In this document: positions 34,550-43,350 of the stretch, piece by piece | How positions within the stretch are numbered: position 1 is the stretch's first letter | How the letters are laid out: each line of letters begins with the position of its first letter | Source: an uncultured Anderseniella sp. | Lineage (GTDB): Bacteria; Pseudomonadota; Alphaproteobacteria; Rhizobiales; Aestuariivirgaceae | Direction: 5' to 3' | Length of the DNA: 64,000 bases | Assembly (NCBI GenBank): GCA_947488295.1 | Contig: CANKYU010000006.1 | Coordinates: 248,001-312,000 of the forward strand | Notes under the pieces: model-generated | Database searches by the model: none | The model's input: only the letters and a program-made list of their open reading frames with translations | Told to the model about the DNA's origin: nothing | Made by a program: the position numbers and the translations under genes

Positions 34550-35320
34550 ATGATTGGAGCAATTGCGGGTGATGTTATCGGCTCGGTCTATGAGCAGGCC
34601 AACATCAAAACCAAGGACTTCCCGCTGTTTCAGAAAAAATGTGTGTTCACCGATGACACTGTAATGGCCCTGGCTTTGGCCGATGCTTTTTTGCACGGGC
34701 GGGATATAGTCGAGAATTTTCGTCGCTTCTATTCATGGTATCCCCGCGCTGGTTATGGGAACATGTTCAAGGCATGGGCATTGGATACCTCTCGCGAGGC
34801 GTACAACAGCTATGGAAACGGCTCTGCCATGCGCGTCACTGCCGCAGCATATGCGTTTGATACCGCTGAAGACGTTCTCGCAAACGCTGCGGAAAGCGCT
34901 GCCGTTACACATAATCATCCCGAAGGCATCAAAGGGGCGGAAGCCATCGCCCTTGCAACTTTTCTTGCTCGGAAGGGACATGGCATGGACGCGATCTTGA
35001 ACGCTGTCATCGACTTGTCCGGTTACGATCTGGATTTTTCGCTCGACGATATTCGAGATGAGTATTTTTTTGACACGACGTGCCAGGGCTCTGTACCGCA
35101 GGCGCTCGTAGCCTTTCGGGAAAGTACCGATTTTGAGGACGCTGTCAGGTCGGCGATCTCGATTGGCGGAGACAGCGATACAATTGCGTGCATGACGGGT
35201 TCAATCGCAGAGGCGTATTATCAGTCTGTGCCAACCGATATAGATCAGGAGGTTCGCAGTCGTCTTGATGAACGGCTTGCGGGCGTGCTCAACCTGTTTG
35301 AAGAGCGATTTATCCGCTAG
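34550..35320 (+). CDS. ADP-ribosylglycohydrolase family protein (DraG-like)
   Basis: A 256-residue all-helical hydrolase. The start at 34550 (MIGAIAGDVIGSVYE) follows AGGAAAG; a longer frame from 34490 lacks a clear site. Two-magnesium motifs are present: FTDDTVMALALADA near residue 40 and GGDSDTIACMTGSIAEAYY near residue 220. The family removes ADP-ribose from arginine or serine residues or from small nucleotides. No ADP-ribosyltransferase lies beside it, and the nitrogenase genes served by DraG are absent. It looks like an orphan of unknown target. Confidence 0.9.
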   Translation: MIGAIAGDVIGSVYEQANIKTKDFPLFQKKCVFTDDTVMALALADAFLHGRDIVENFRRFYSWYPRAGYGNMFKAWALDTSREAYNSYGNGSAMRVTAAAYAFDTAEDVLANAAESAAVTHNHPEGIKGAEAIALATFLARKGHGMDAILNAVIDLSGYDLDFSLDDIRDEYFFDTTCQGSVPQALVAFRESTDFEDAVRSAISIGGDSDTIACMTGSIAEAYYQSVPTDIDQEVRSRLDERLAGVLNLFEERFIR

Positions 35321-35403
35321 ATTTTCGCGCCGACAAACGGCTTCAAGCGGTCACGGAGCCATTTACCTAATTGGTTCTAATGCTGAACTCTGGACCCTGA
35401 AAC

Positions 35404-35425
35404 GCGGGGAGTCGCAACTCCCCGC
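35404..35425 (-). terminator. hairpin downstream of the TRAP binding protein gene
   Basis: A 9-bp stem, GCGGGGAGT with ACTCCCCGC and a 4-base loop, lies 22 bases past the stop of the minus-strand dctP gene. On that strand it is followed by GTTTCAGG, a short T stretch. It is a plausible but weak terminator, and may also mark the end of the convergent ADP-ribosylglycohydrolase transcript. Confidence 0.5.
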
Positions 35426-35447
35426 ATTCTTGGTGGATTGGTCAGCC

Positions 35448-36539
35448 TTATATACCGAGCACCCGGTTGCGCTGGTTTGAGAACTCGATCTCGGCGATTT
35501 TCCGGAACCCGGCAAGTTCGCGCAGCTTGGCCTGGAAGTCGTCGTTGATTTTCGCTGCAAGTGGCGAATGATTGCGGGTTTCCTCAAACACCTCCTTGGC
35601 CGCAGTGCCGAATGTGTCCCAGACATCCTCGTTGAACGAGCGCAGGTTCACACCGTGATCATTGATCAGTTTCGCAAGATACTCGCCATTGTTGGCCGAG
35701 GCCTCTTCGTGCTGGGCAGCATGTTCTTCGTTGCAGGCAGCCGTGATGATGGCTTTCTCCGTCGGCGACAGTCCTTCCCAGAATTTCTGGTTCATACCGA
35801 ATGCCAGGCCGCCGCCGGGTTCATGCATGCCGGCTGTGTAGTAGAACTTGGCGGCTTCGTAGAACTTCATGAAATAGTCGTTGTAGGGGCCAACCCACTC
35901 GGTTGCCTCAATTGCGCCCGACACCAGGTTTTCATAAATCTGGCCGCCGGGAAGTGACACGGTGGACACCCCGAGCTTGGACATTACCGTACCGCCGAGG
36001 CCCGGAATACGCATTTTCAGACCTTTGAGATCGTCTTCGGAGTTGATTTCCTTGTTGAACCAGCCGCCCATCTGGGTGCCGGTGCCCCCGCATGGCAGGG
36101 CCTTCAGGCCAAACGAGCCGGACAGTTCGTCCCACAGCGCCTGGCCACCCTTGAACTTGATCCAGGCATTCCACTCCGGGGACGTCATGCCAAACGGTAC
36201 CGATGTGAAATAGGCAAATGCCGGATGTTTGCCGACCCAATAATAGTCTGCTGCGATATAGGCCTGCGAGTTGCCGGACGCCACGTCGTCAAACACGTCA
36301 AACGCGCCAACCCGCTCGCCCGCAGCAAAATATGTGGTGGTGATTGCACCTTCGCTCAACTCGGTAATGCGGGCGGCGAGGCGCTGCGCGCTGATGCCGA
36401 GGCCCGGAAAATCCCGTGGCCAGGTGGAAACGATCACCAGTTCCTTCCTGGCCTGCGCAATTGCCGGAGTGGCAAGTGTCGTCGCGGCTGCAGCCGTGCC
36501 TGCAAGAGCTGCTCCCTTGATAAATTTACGGCGTTCCAT
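35448..36539 (-). CDS. TRAP transporter substrate-binding protein (DctP family)
   Basis: A 363-residue periplasmic protein. The start at 36539 (MERRKFIKGAALAGT) follows GGGAGGA and gives a twin-arginine-like signal (RRKFIK, then ATPAIAQA). The mature part follows the TRAP family: FKGGQALWDELSGSFGLKALPCGGTGTQMGGWF, LKGLKMRIPGLGGTVMSKLGV and EWVGPYNDYFMKFYEAAK. The MGGWFNKEI and GTGTQ segments fit the mannonate/alpha-keto acid subgroup. DctQ and DctM membrane subunits are not encoded nearby, so the transporter it serves lies elsewhere. The ligand is unknown. Confidence 0.92.
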   Translation of the reverse strand: MERRKFIKGAALAGTAAAATTLATPAIAQARKELVIVSTWPRDFPGLGISAQRLAARITELSEGAITTTYFAAGERVGAFDVFDDVASGNSQAYIAADYYWVGKHPAFAYFTSVPFGMTSPEWNAWIKFKGGQALWDELSGSFGLKALPCGGTGTQMGGWFNKEINSEDDLKGLKMRIPGLGGTVMSKLGVSTVSLPGGQIYENLVSGAIEATEWVGPYNDYFMKFYEAAKFYYTAGMHEPGGGLAFGMNQKFWEGLSPTEKAIITAACNEEHAAQHEEASANNGEYLAKLINDHGVNLRSFNEDVWDTFGTAAKEVFEETRNHSPLAAKINDDFQAKLRELAGFRKIAEIEFSNQRNRVLGI

Positions 36540-36779
36540 CCAAAATCCTCCCTGATTCAGTAAATTGTTATCGTTTTGGGTCAAGCCGGCGCGAGCCGGC
36601 GAGCCCGGCTTTATCAGAACAGAAACGCTGAACTTTGCCAATAAGGGGATTTGTTGCGTTGGCCCCTTTGACTGAGCGGGCAATTCGCCTATCTATTAGC
36701 CATGTTCCAAGCGTCACGATTCTTTTGTCTGTGTGACGGCTTCCACCCACCTGTTCTTAAAAACAAGGCCTGATTTCCT

Positions 36780-37415
36780 ATGCGCGATCCGATTGAAACC
36801 TATGCCCAGCTCGTCCCCATGGTGGTGGAGCAAACAAACCGCGGCGAACGCTCCTATGATATTTTTTCGCGGATGCTCAAGGAGCGCATCATTTTCATAA
36901 CCGGTCCGGTTGAAGATCAGATGTCGACACTCGTCGTGGCGCAGTTGCTGTTTCTTGAGGCTGAAAACCCCAAGAAGGAAATCGCCATGTACATCAATTC
37001 GCCTGGTGGCGTTGTTTCATCCGGCCTGTCGGTCTACGACACGATGCAGTTCATCAAGCCGGCGGTTTCCACGACTGTGATCGGCCAGGCGGCGTCTATG
37101 GGCTCGCTGTTGCTGGCCGGCGGCGAAAAGGGCATGCGCTTTGCCTTGCCGAACGCCCGGGTCATGGTTCACCAGCCATCGGGCGGGTTCCAGGGGCAGG
37201 CATCGGATATCGAGCGCCATGCTCAGGACATTATCAAGATCAAGAAACGTCTCAACGAGATTTACGTGAACCATACGGGACAGAGTTACGAAACCATCGA
37301 GAGTACGCTGGACCGTGATCATTTCCTGACCGCAGAGGAAGCCAAAGATTTCGGCCTTGTGGACGAGGTCATCGAAAAGCGGCCCGATAGCGGCAGCGAC
37401 GACGACAAGAAGTGA
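36780..37415 (+). CDS. clpP: ATP-dependent Clp protease proteolytic subunit
   Basis: A 211-residue serine protease. The triad is S107 (GQAASMGSL), H131 (VMVHQPSGG) and D180 (STLDRDHFL), and the surrounding FIKPAVSTTVIGQ is typical. It assembles as a double heptamer ring that degrades substrates unfolded by ClpX, whose gene follows 310 bp later. It starts at the ATG at 36780, which follows a weak purine stretch. Its C-terminus is acidic and basic (RPDSGSDDDKK), a feature outside the core. Confidence 0.97.
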   Translation: MRDPIETYAQLVPMVVEQTNRGERSYDIFSRMLKERIIFITGPVEDQMSTLVVAQLLFLEAENPKKEIAMYINSPGGVVSSGLSVYDTMQFIKPAVSTTVIGQAASMGSLLLAGGEKGMRFALPNARVMVHQPSGGFQGQASDIERHAQDIIKIKKRLNEIYVNHTGQSYETIESTLDRDHFLTAEEAKDFGLVDEVIEKRPDSGSDDDKK

Positions 37416-37725
37416 TGATCGACGCGCGATTGGGCTGGTGAATTGCTGTTGGGCACGTGAATTGCATACGACTACAGTTGCATGTGACGAGAACAGCACA
37501 TGTGTTGCATAGCGGTTTTCGACATGTTTTAGATGTAAGCATATCACAAAGCGGTTCATACTGACGCGGATTGTTAATCATTTGTTGATTGTTCATCGTC
37601 GAGCATGGTGAAATGTAAAGATTCGAAGATTGCCGGTCTCGAACTCAGTTGTTCAAGACTGTTTGAGTTTCAACTTGGCCTGACAACGTCAGGCAACGGT
37701 TCAACGATGGACCGAAGGAGTACAG
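37416..37725 (+). other. clpP-clpX intergenic region, no gene seen
   Basis: A stretch of 310 bases without coding features. The word GTGAATTGC occurs twice (37438-37446 and 37457-37465), and the middle is AT-rich with TTAATCATTTGTTGATTG around 37570-37590. I see no convincing terminator for clpP, so read-through into clpX is possible, as well as an internal clpX promoter. The clpX start is preceded by GAAGGAG. Confidence 0.3.
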
Positions 37726-39018
37726 ATGACAAAGTCCGGCGACGGTGAGTCCAAGAATACCCTGTATTGCTCATTCTGTGGCAAAAGCCAGCATGAAGTC
37801 CGCAAGCTGATTGCGGGACCAACCGTGTTCATCTGCGATGAATGCGTTGAGTTGTGCATGGATATCATTCGAGAAGAAAACAAGACTTCGCTGGTGAAGT
37901 CTCGTGACGGTGTACCGACACCAACTGAAATCTGCACTGTGCTGGACGATTATGTGATCGGGCAGTTCCAGGCAAAGCGTGTGTTGTCGGTTGCGGTTCA
38001 CAACCATTACAAGCGTCTGGCGCACGCGGCCAAGAACAACGATGTCGAACTGGCAAAGTCCAATATCCTGCTGGTTGGCCCGACCGGGTGCGGCAAGACA
38101 TTGCTGGCCCAGACGCTGGCCCGCATTATTGACGTACCGTTCACCATGGCGGATGCGACCACTCTGACCGAAGCCGGTTATGTGGGCGAGGATGTGGAAA
38201 ACATCATTCTCAAGCTGCTGCAGTCAGCCGACTACAATGTCGACAGGGCACAGCGCGGTATCGTCTATATTGACGAGATCGACAAGATTTCGCGCAAGTC
38301 CGACAACCCGTCGATCACCCGAGATGTGTCCGGAGAAGGTGTTCAGCAGGCTCTTTTGAAGATCATGGAAGGCACTGTGGCATCGGTTCCGCCGCAAGGT
38401 GGCCGCAAGCATCCGCAGCAGGAGTTCCTGCAGGTGGATACTGCCAACATCCTGTTCATATGTGGCGGTGCGTTTGCCGGCCTGGACAAGATCATCGCCT
38501 CACGTGGCAAGGGCGCCGGTATTGGCTTTGGCGCCGAGGTCAAGGAAGAAGACAACAAGAAGACCGGCGAACTGTTGCGCGAACTGGAGCCGGAGGATTT
38601 GCTGAAGTTTGGCCTGATCCCCGAGTTCGTTGGCCGTCTGCCGGTTATCGCGACGCTCGAAGACCTGGACGAAGCTGCACTGGTTGAAATCCTGTCGCAA
38701 CCCAAGAATGCTCTTGTGAAGCAGTATCAGCGCCTGTTTGAAATGGAAGACGTCAATCTCAACATCACCGATGATGCGCTGTCTGCCATCGCCGTAAAGG
38801 CGATCGAACGCAAGACCGGCGCTCGTGGCCTGCGCTCCATCATGGAAGGCATCCTGCTTGATACTATGTATGACCTACCCGGAATGGATGGCGTTGAGGA
38901 AGTGGTGATTTCTGCGGAAGTCGTAACCGGCGAAGCAAAGCCACTGATGATCTATTCCGACAAGGACAAGAGTGTGAAGCCCAAGTCGAAGGTGGCAAGC
39001 GGGCCGGGCAGCGCCTGA
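37726..39018 (+). CDS. clpX: ATP-dependent Clp protease ATP-binding subunit
   Basis: A 430-residue AAA+ unfoldase. The N-terminal zinc-binding domain holds YCSFCGKSQHEV and FICDECVELC (four cysteines in two pairs). The ATPase has Walker A GPTGCGKT, Walker B IVYIDEIDKI, the pore loop YVGEDVE and the ClpP-docking IGFGAEVK loop. The C-terminal sensor-2 region GARGLRSIMEG follows. It feeds substrates into ClpP. A clear terminator lies 28 bases past its stop. Confidence 0.98.
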   Translation: MTKSGDGESKNTLYCSFCGKSQHEVRKLIAGPTVFICDECVELCMDIIREENKTSLVKSRDGVPTPTEICTVLDDYVIGQFQAKRVLSVAVHNHYKRLAHAAKNNDVELAKSNILLVGPTGCGKTLLAQTLARIIDVPFTMADATTLTEAGYVGEDVENIILKLLQSADYNVDRAQRGIVYIDEIDKISRKSDNPSITRDVSGEGVQQALLKIMEGTVASVPPQGGRKHPQQEFLQVDTANILFICGGAFAGLDKIIASRGKGAGIGFGAEVKEEDNKKTGELLRELEPEDLLKFGLIPEFVGRLPVIATLEDLDEAALVEILSQPKNALVKQYQRLFEMEDVNLNITDDALSAIAVKAIERKTGARGLRSIMEGILLDTMYDLPGMDGVEEVVISAEVVTGEAKPLMIYSDKDKSVKPKSKVASGPGSA

Positions 39019-39043
39019 TCAGTAATCTGAATTTACACGTGTT

Positions 39044-39772
39044 TCAAACCCGGTCAGACTGTCTCTGACCGGGTTTTTTACGCCTTGTGGCCAGCGCGGT
39101 GCGCAGGATTGTCGTGATTATGGCATGACCGGCCAGAACTGTGCCGCGCACCGTGCCGGAGATTTTTGAAATGCCGATGCGGTTGAAATAACTGACCGGA
39201 ACCTCGCGCCACCGCAATCCGTATACAATGGCCTTGAGCTGCATTTCCACGGTCCAGCCGAAGGCGCGGTCCTGCATGTTGATCGCCATCAGGCTGTCCG
39301 CAGCAATGGCGCGGTACGGTCCAAGATCTGTGTACCTGACACCCCAGAACAACCGGATAAGGCTGCAGGCAAGCCAGTTTCCCCAGCGCTGCTGGGGGGT
39401 GAGCGACCCGGCCTCCGCTGCGCCCTGGGTTCGTGACCCGATCACCATGTCAGCCAGGTCAGTGGCGATAGGATCCACCAGCAGGTGCATCTCGCTGCCA
39501 CGGTCGGAGTAGTCGCCATCCATGAAAACGATAATGTCGTGACCGGACGCGGCTTCCATTCCCCGGAGGCAGGCAGCTCCGTAACCGGGTTGCGGTTCAT
39601 GCACGACATGCGCGCCATGGCTCTCGGCAATCTGAGCCGTGCCGTCTGTGGAGGCGTTGTCTGCGACAATGGTCTTGTCAACCCAGTGCGGCACTCCATC
39701 GATAACCTTGCCTATGGCGTCTGCTTCGTCGAAAGCAGGGATGATGACGGCTATTTTTCTTCCGTGCCGCAT
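39044..39772 (-). CDS. family 2 glycosyltransferase (dolichyl-phosphate/undecaprenyl type)
   Basis: A 242-residue GT2 enzyme. The start at 39772 (MRHGRKIAVIIPAFDEADAIGKV) begins with the nucleotide-binding strand. VADNASTDGT, MDGDYSDRGSEMH (DxD-type metal motif) and the RAFGWTVEMQLKA acceptor loop follow. The longer frame to 40015 lies inside the upstream gene. It is read from a TGATG junction with the preceding membrane glycosyltransferase, so the two work together, probably in making a surface or lipid-linked glycan. The sugar donor is unknown. Its C-terminal codons overlap a terminator. Confidence 0.9.
   Translation of the reverse strand: MRHGRKIAVIIPAFDEADAIGKVIDGVPHWVDKTIVADNASTDGTAQIAESHGAHVVHEPQPGYGAACLRGMEAASGHDIIVFMDGDYSDRGSEMHLLVDPIATDLADMVIGSRTQGAAEAGSLTPQQRWGNWLACSLIRLFWGVRYTDLGPYRAIAADSLMAINMQDRAFGWTVEMQLKAIVYGLRWREVPVSYFNRIGISKISGTVRGTVLAGHAIITTILRTALATRRKKPGQRQSDRV
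39046..39078 (+). terminator. bidirectional-looking terminator of clpX
   Basis: A 13-bp perfect stem, AAACCCGGTCAGA with TCTGACCGGGTTT (39046-39058 and 39064-39076), followed by TTTT. It ends the clpX transcript. It also overlaps the last codons of the convergent glycosyltransferase gene, so the same DNA encodes the C-terminal residues of that protein and may end its transcript as well. Confidence 0.85.
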
Positions 39773-41223
39773 CAGCTTGCCTTGTGAACCATGCATGTGT
39801 CCGTGCCCGGCCTTTTGCCTGTCCACCAGTCGAAGGCAAGCACCAACCAGACCGGCAGCCACATTATCCAGACAAGCGCGAGCAGCCAGGTTTCTTCGAC
39901 GCCGGTGGCCGTCAATTCGAAGAATGCGTAATAGAGCGGAAACATGAGTGTTATCAGCAGCAGGCCACGATAGGGAAACACACACAGAAACGGGGCAATC
40001 CACATGAAGTACCATGGCAGCTGCACCGGCGAAAGCAACAGCATGGCAGCCGCGGCAATGAGAAAACGATGAACTGTATCCGACGCATTAACTGCCGGTG
40101 TCCTATTGTTGAACAACACTGTTGCCGCAATGAGTGCCGCAGCCGTCAATCGTGCCAGGCTGCCCGGTTCAAGCACGGACTGGGGGATCAGGTTTGCCAT
40201 AGCGGTGAGGATCAGGAAGGAAGCTGAAATACGCTCCCATTCGGTTGAAAAGGCGATAAAGCCGGATGACCGATCAAATTGCGCTGCAATCACCGGCCAG
40301 TACAATGCCAGGCAAAGCAGCCCGGCCAGGGCCATCGCGGCAACCAGCCTTGTGGGTTGTTTCAGAAGTGGACGCCAGATGGCCGGCAGGGTCAGAACCG
40401 GCCAGACCTTTGCTGCGGCGGCCAGCGCGGCGGCCCCGCTTGCCGCAACAGGCCGTGCCTTCACACACAGAACCAGGGCCGCCAGCAGCGGCACCAGCAG
40501 GACCGGTTCCATGTGGGCCGAGTTCATGACCTCCTTGATGACGATCGGGTTCCACCAGTAAAAGGCGGCCCAGACAAGCGGCCGGTTGAGCGATGACAGG
40601 AGCATCAGGATCAGGCCCAGTGTCCCCAGGTCCAGCAGCAGCAGAACACCTCGCCATGCCTCCAGGGAAAACGGCTTGATAGTATAGGCCAGGGCAAAGG
40701 CTGCCTGTGGCACGGCCGGATAGACCGAACGTAAATCGCCATAGTTGATGCGTTCCAGAACCGTACCGGCCTGCGCTTTTAATTGGGCAATCGTCGGATC
40801 GTCAACACTTCCATCGAGGATCGACTGCGGGCTGTACGCCCACGGATTGATCCCGTGGGCGGTCAGCGCGCCATCCCAGAGATACCGATAGTAGTCGTTT
40901 TCCTGCACGGGAACCGATCCGAACATTACGATGCGCATGGCCAGGCCAAAAACGATCATCAGCATCAGCAGGGATAATGGTTTTTGCACGGTCAGGCTGC
41001 GAGGCAGCAAAACCCAGGCGACTGCCAGGAACACAGCGCCTGCAATCATGTAACCTGTTACAAACTGGAAGATCGGCCGGCTGGCCACCTCGATCTCGTA
41101 GGCGAATTGTGAACTGGTTGCGGCAAGAGCAAGGGCGCAACACAAAAGCGCTGCGCCCGAGATGATCCAGAATTTGAATACAAACCGGTCATTGGGTTTG
41201 TCCGACCGGGTTTGTACTGTCAT
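39772..41223 (-). CDS. polytopic membrane glycosyltransferase-like protein (GT87/DUF2029 or ArnT-like)
   Basis: A 483-residue membrane protein with about ten to twelve helices. The PVQENDYYRYLWDGALTAHGINPWAYSP motif, with paired acidic residues after the first loop, is the acceptor or donor loop seen in GT-C enzymes such as mannosyltransferases of the DUF2029 group. It should use lipid-phosphate sugars supplied by the GT2 partner that overlaps it by one base (TGATG). The acceptor is unknown. It is bounded by its own promoter region before 41223. Confidence 0.8.
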   Translation of the reverse strand: MTVQTRSDKPNDRFVFKFWIISGAALLCCALALAATSSQFAYEIEVASRPIFQFVTGYMIAGAVFLAVAWVLLPRSLTVQKPLSLLMLMIVFGLAMRIVMFGSVPVQENDYYRYLWDGALTAHGINPWAYSPQSILDGSVDDPTIAQLKAQAGTVLERINYGDLRSVYPAVPQAAFALAYTIKPFSLEAWRGVLLLLDLGTLGLILMLLSSLNRPLVWAAFYWWNPIVIKEVMNSAHMEPVLLVPLLAALVLCVKARPVAASGAAALAAAAKVWPVLTLPAIWRPLLKQPTRLVAAMALAGLLCLALYWPVIAAQFDRSSGFIAFSTEWERISASFLILTAMANLIPQSVLEPGSLARLTAAALIAATVLFNNRTPAVNASDTVHRFLIAAAAMLLLSPVQLPWYFMWIAPFLCVFPYRGLLLITLMFPLYYAFFELTATGVEETWLLALVWIMWLPVWLVLAFDWWTGKRPGTDTCMVHKAS

Positions 41224-41323
41224 CAGTTCATTTCCCGCAAAAGTGGATACAGGACTTGCGAAAAACGAATGCGCGGTAAACGGATAGACCAGAGATTAAG
41301 TCCAGTCAAAACCGGCGTCGCCC

Positions 41324-41557
41324 CTAGCTGCCCTTGCCAGCAGGATAGCGGGTCTTCTTTTTCTTTTTCTTCTTCTTTTGGGTTGCTGCAATCTTTGTTG
41401 CGGCAGCAGGCTTTTCGAGTTTCTGCTCACTGAAACCGGAAGCGCCGGAAGCGCCGGAAACCGAGGCGGCGACAGGTGTTGCAACAATTACTATTGCTCC
41501 GGCAAGGGCAATGGCCATTGCACCGAAAACGGCGTTGGCACTTTGAACTCTGCGCAT
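41324..41557 (-). CDS. small exported protein with poly-lysine tail
   Basis: A 77-residue frame. The start at 41557 (MRRVQSANAVF) follows AAAGGAG by 8 bases; a longer frame from 41611 lacks such a site. The first 36 residues are a Sec-type signal (ALAGAIVIVATPVAAS), followed by a low-complexity GASGASG stretch and then eight consecutive lysines before TRYPAGKGS. The strong ribosome-binding site and signal make it a likely real gene. No family recognised. Possible roles include cell-wall binding, which is only a guess from charge. Confidence 0.6.
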   Translation of the reverse strand: MRRVQSANAVFGAMAIALAGAIVIVATPVAASVSGASGASGFSEQKLEKPAAATKIAATQKKKKKKKKTRYPAGKGS

Positions 41558-41811
41558 CTGAAACTCCTTTGAATGCGGTATAGAAATTTGGCTCGCAGTT
41601 GAAATGACCAATATTGAGTCATCTCATCCTGACCCCACACTATCAAATTCTACCGGTTTCGAAATTCAACTCGGTTCACGAATTTATCAGCGCTGCTGCC
41701 ATTTTACTCTCATGAAGTTCACCTATCCTGTGAACCTTGTGATTGGAAGTATGCGTGTTTGGCTGGTTAATCTGCAGCCATACTGTAATCACCTTCAGGA
41801 GCTGATGCGCC

Positions 41812-42645
41812 ATGTCCTTACGCACCGCAACGATGACCCGGATTATTGCCCTTTTGACCATCTGGCTGGTGGTTTCAGGTTTTGGCTTTTCATCGAGGGC
41901 CCCGGAGGCCTGGGAAGACTGGGCTCAACACAATCCGCAGGATACCAGGCAGGTTGATCATGGCCAATGGACCGCACTGCTGAAAAAGTATGTGAAGCCG
42001 GGCAGGGCGGGGCTCAACACATTTGCATACGGCAAGGTGTCTGACGCCGATAAAGCCGCCCTGCAAAACTATATCGGCTCGCTCGAGGCGATTGAGGTGA
42101 CCGGATACAACAGGAACGAGCAGCTGGCATACTGGATAAACCTCTATAATGCGGTGACGATCAGGGTGGTGCTGGATCATTATCCGGTCAAGACAATCCG
42201 TGACATCGACATCTCCGGGTTTCTCAAGAACGGGCCCTGGCAGAAGGAACTTGTGAAGGTTGAGGAGACGCCGCTGACGCTCGACGATATCGAACATGCC
42301 ATTCTGCGTCCGATCTGGAAGGATCCGCGCATACACTATGGTGTCAATTGTGCATCAGTCGGGTGTCCCAACCTGCAAACGTCGGCATTCACCGGCAAAA
42401 CTGCCGCCACTCAGCTTGACGCCGGCGCCAGATCCTACGTCAACTCAACCCGGGGTGTCGAAATCAGCCAGCGCGGCAACGTGTCGGTGTCGTCGATCTA
42501 TTCCTGGTTTGCTCATGATTTCGGCAATTCCGAAGCCGGTGTGATGCAGCATCTTCTCAAATACGCCAATGCCGATCTTGCGGAAAAACTGACCAAGGCC
42601 GGGCGCATTTCCGACACTCATTACGATTGGTCTTTGAACGAATAA
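41812..42645 (+). CDS. DUF547 domain protein with signal peptide
   Basis: A 277-residue protein. The ATG at 41812 follows AGGAG, and residues 1-30 (TRIIALLTIWLVVSGFGFS) form a signal or anchor. The DUF547 core contains YWINLYNAVTIRVVLDHYPVKTIRDI near residue 105 and INYGVNCASVGCPNL-type residues (HYGVNCASVGCPNL), where the conserved Cys lies. The family occurs widely in bacteria and plants. A protease-like fold has been suggested but its function is not established. It stands alone between small genes. Confidence 0.88.
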   Translation: MSLRTATMTRIIALLTIWLVVSGFGFSSRAPEAWEDWAQHNPQDTRQVDHGQWTALLKKYVKPGRAGLNTFAYGKVSDADKAALQNYIGSLEAIEVTGYNRNEQLAYWINLYNAVTIRVVLDHYPVKTIRDIDISGFLKNGPWQKELVKVEETPLTLDDIEHAILRPIWKDPRIHYGVNCASVGCPNLQTSAFTGKTAATQLDAGARSYVNSTRGVEISQRGNVSVSSIYSWFAHDFGNSEAGVMQHLLKYANADLAEKLTKAGRISDTHYDWSLNE

Positions 42646-42798
42646 CCCCCTGAAATTACGGTCTTAGGTGTCAAAAAAGCTGGTTATGGGTGCCACAATG
42701 GCCTTCCATTGGCCTTATTCCTGTGGCAAACCGGGATACGTCTGGGAGATTCTTTGTACTTTCAGATCAGCGGGTTTGATGAATGTGGGGTTATAGGG

Positions 42799-43350
42799 TT
42801 GCGTAAATCTACAACATTGGCGGCTGTCGCCATGCTGTCACTTGCCAGTGGCTGCGCGACGGATATTGGCAGTTTCACCTCGAGTGAGCCTGCGCCGGTA
42901 ACAACGGCTTCGACAGTTCCACAACAGCAGGTTGCAACCAACCAACCGCAATACGGCCAACCCCAATACGGCCAGCCGCCGCGGGTACCACCTCCGGGAC
43001 AGGCAACTTTCGCTCCCGCTCCGAAACCCGGGGCAGGCGGCCTGGCAACCGGCTCTTACGCGTCGAACCCGGTCGGCCGGAGGCTGTCGGAAGCAGAACT
43101 TCGCTCGATGCTGACGGGCAAGAACATTGTGGTGGCGGACGGCCGCAGGCTTGAGTATGGCCCGTCCGGTTCATATCAGGAAACCCGCAACGGACAGCCA
43201 ATTGCGGTGGGTACCTACCAAATTCGCGACGTCTCGGTATGCGTGCAGTTCACAACCGGGCTGACAAGGTGTGACAGCTTTGTACAGGACGGCAACCAGT
43301 TGTTCGTTGAAGACCGCAACGGGTCAAGGCTACCTGCCCAGGTCGGCTGA
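42799..43350 (+). CDS. hypothetical lipoprotein with Gln/Pro-rich linker
   Basis: A 183-residue lipoprotein read from a TTG at 42799, after GGGGTTATAGGG. The N-terminus RKSTTLAAVAMLSLASGC carries a lipobox with the cysteine near residue 19. Residues 45-85 are a Gln/Pro linker with tandem QPQYGQ units, encoded by an imperfect 15-bp repeat. The C-terminal 80 residues form a compact domain (GKNIVVADGRRLEYGPSGSY to QLFVEDRNGS) of a kind seen in alphaproteobacterial periplasmic proteins. Role unknown. A start at the TTG at 42709 is possible but would mask the signal. Confidence 0.7.
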   Translation: MRKSTTLAAVAMLSLASGCATDIGSFTSSEPAPVTTASTVPQQQVATNQPQYGQPQYGQPPRVPPPGQATFAPAPKPGAGGLATGSYASNPVGRRLSEAELRSMLTGKNIVVADGRRLEYGPSGSYQETRNGQPIAVGTYQIRDVSVCVQFTTGLTRCDSFVQDGNQLFVEDRNGSRLPAQVG

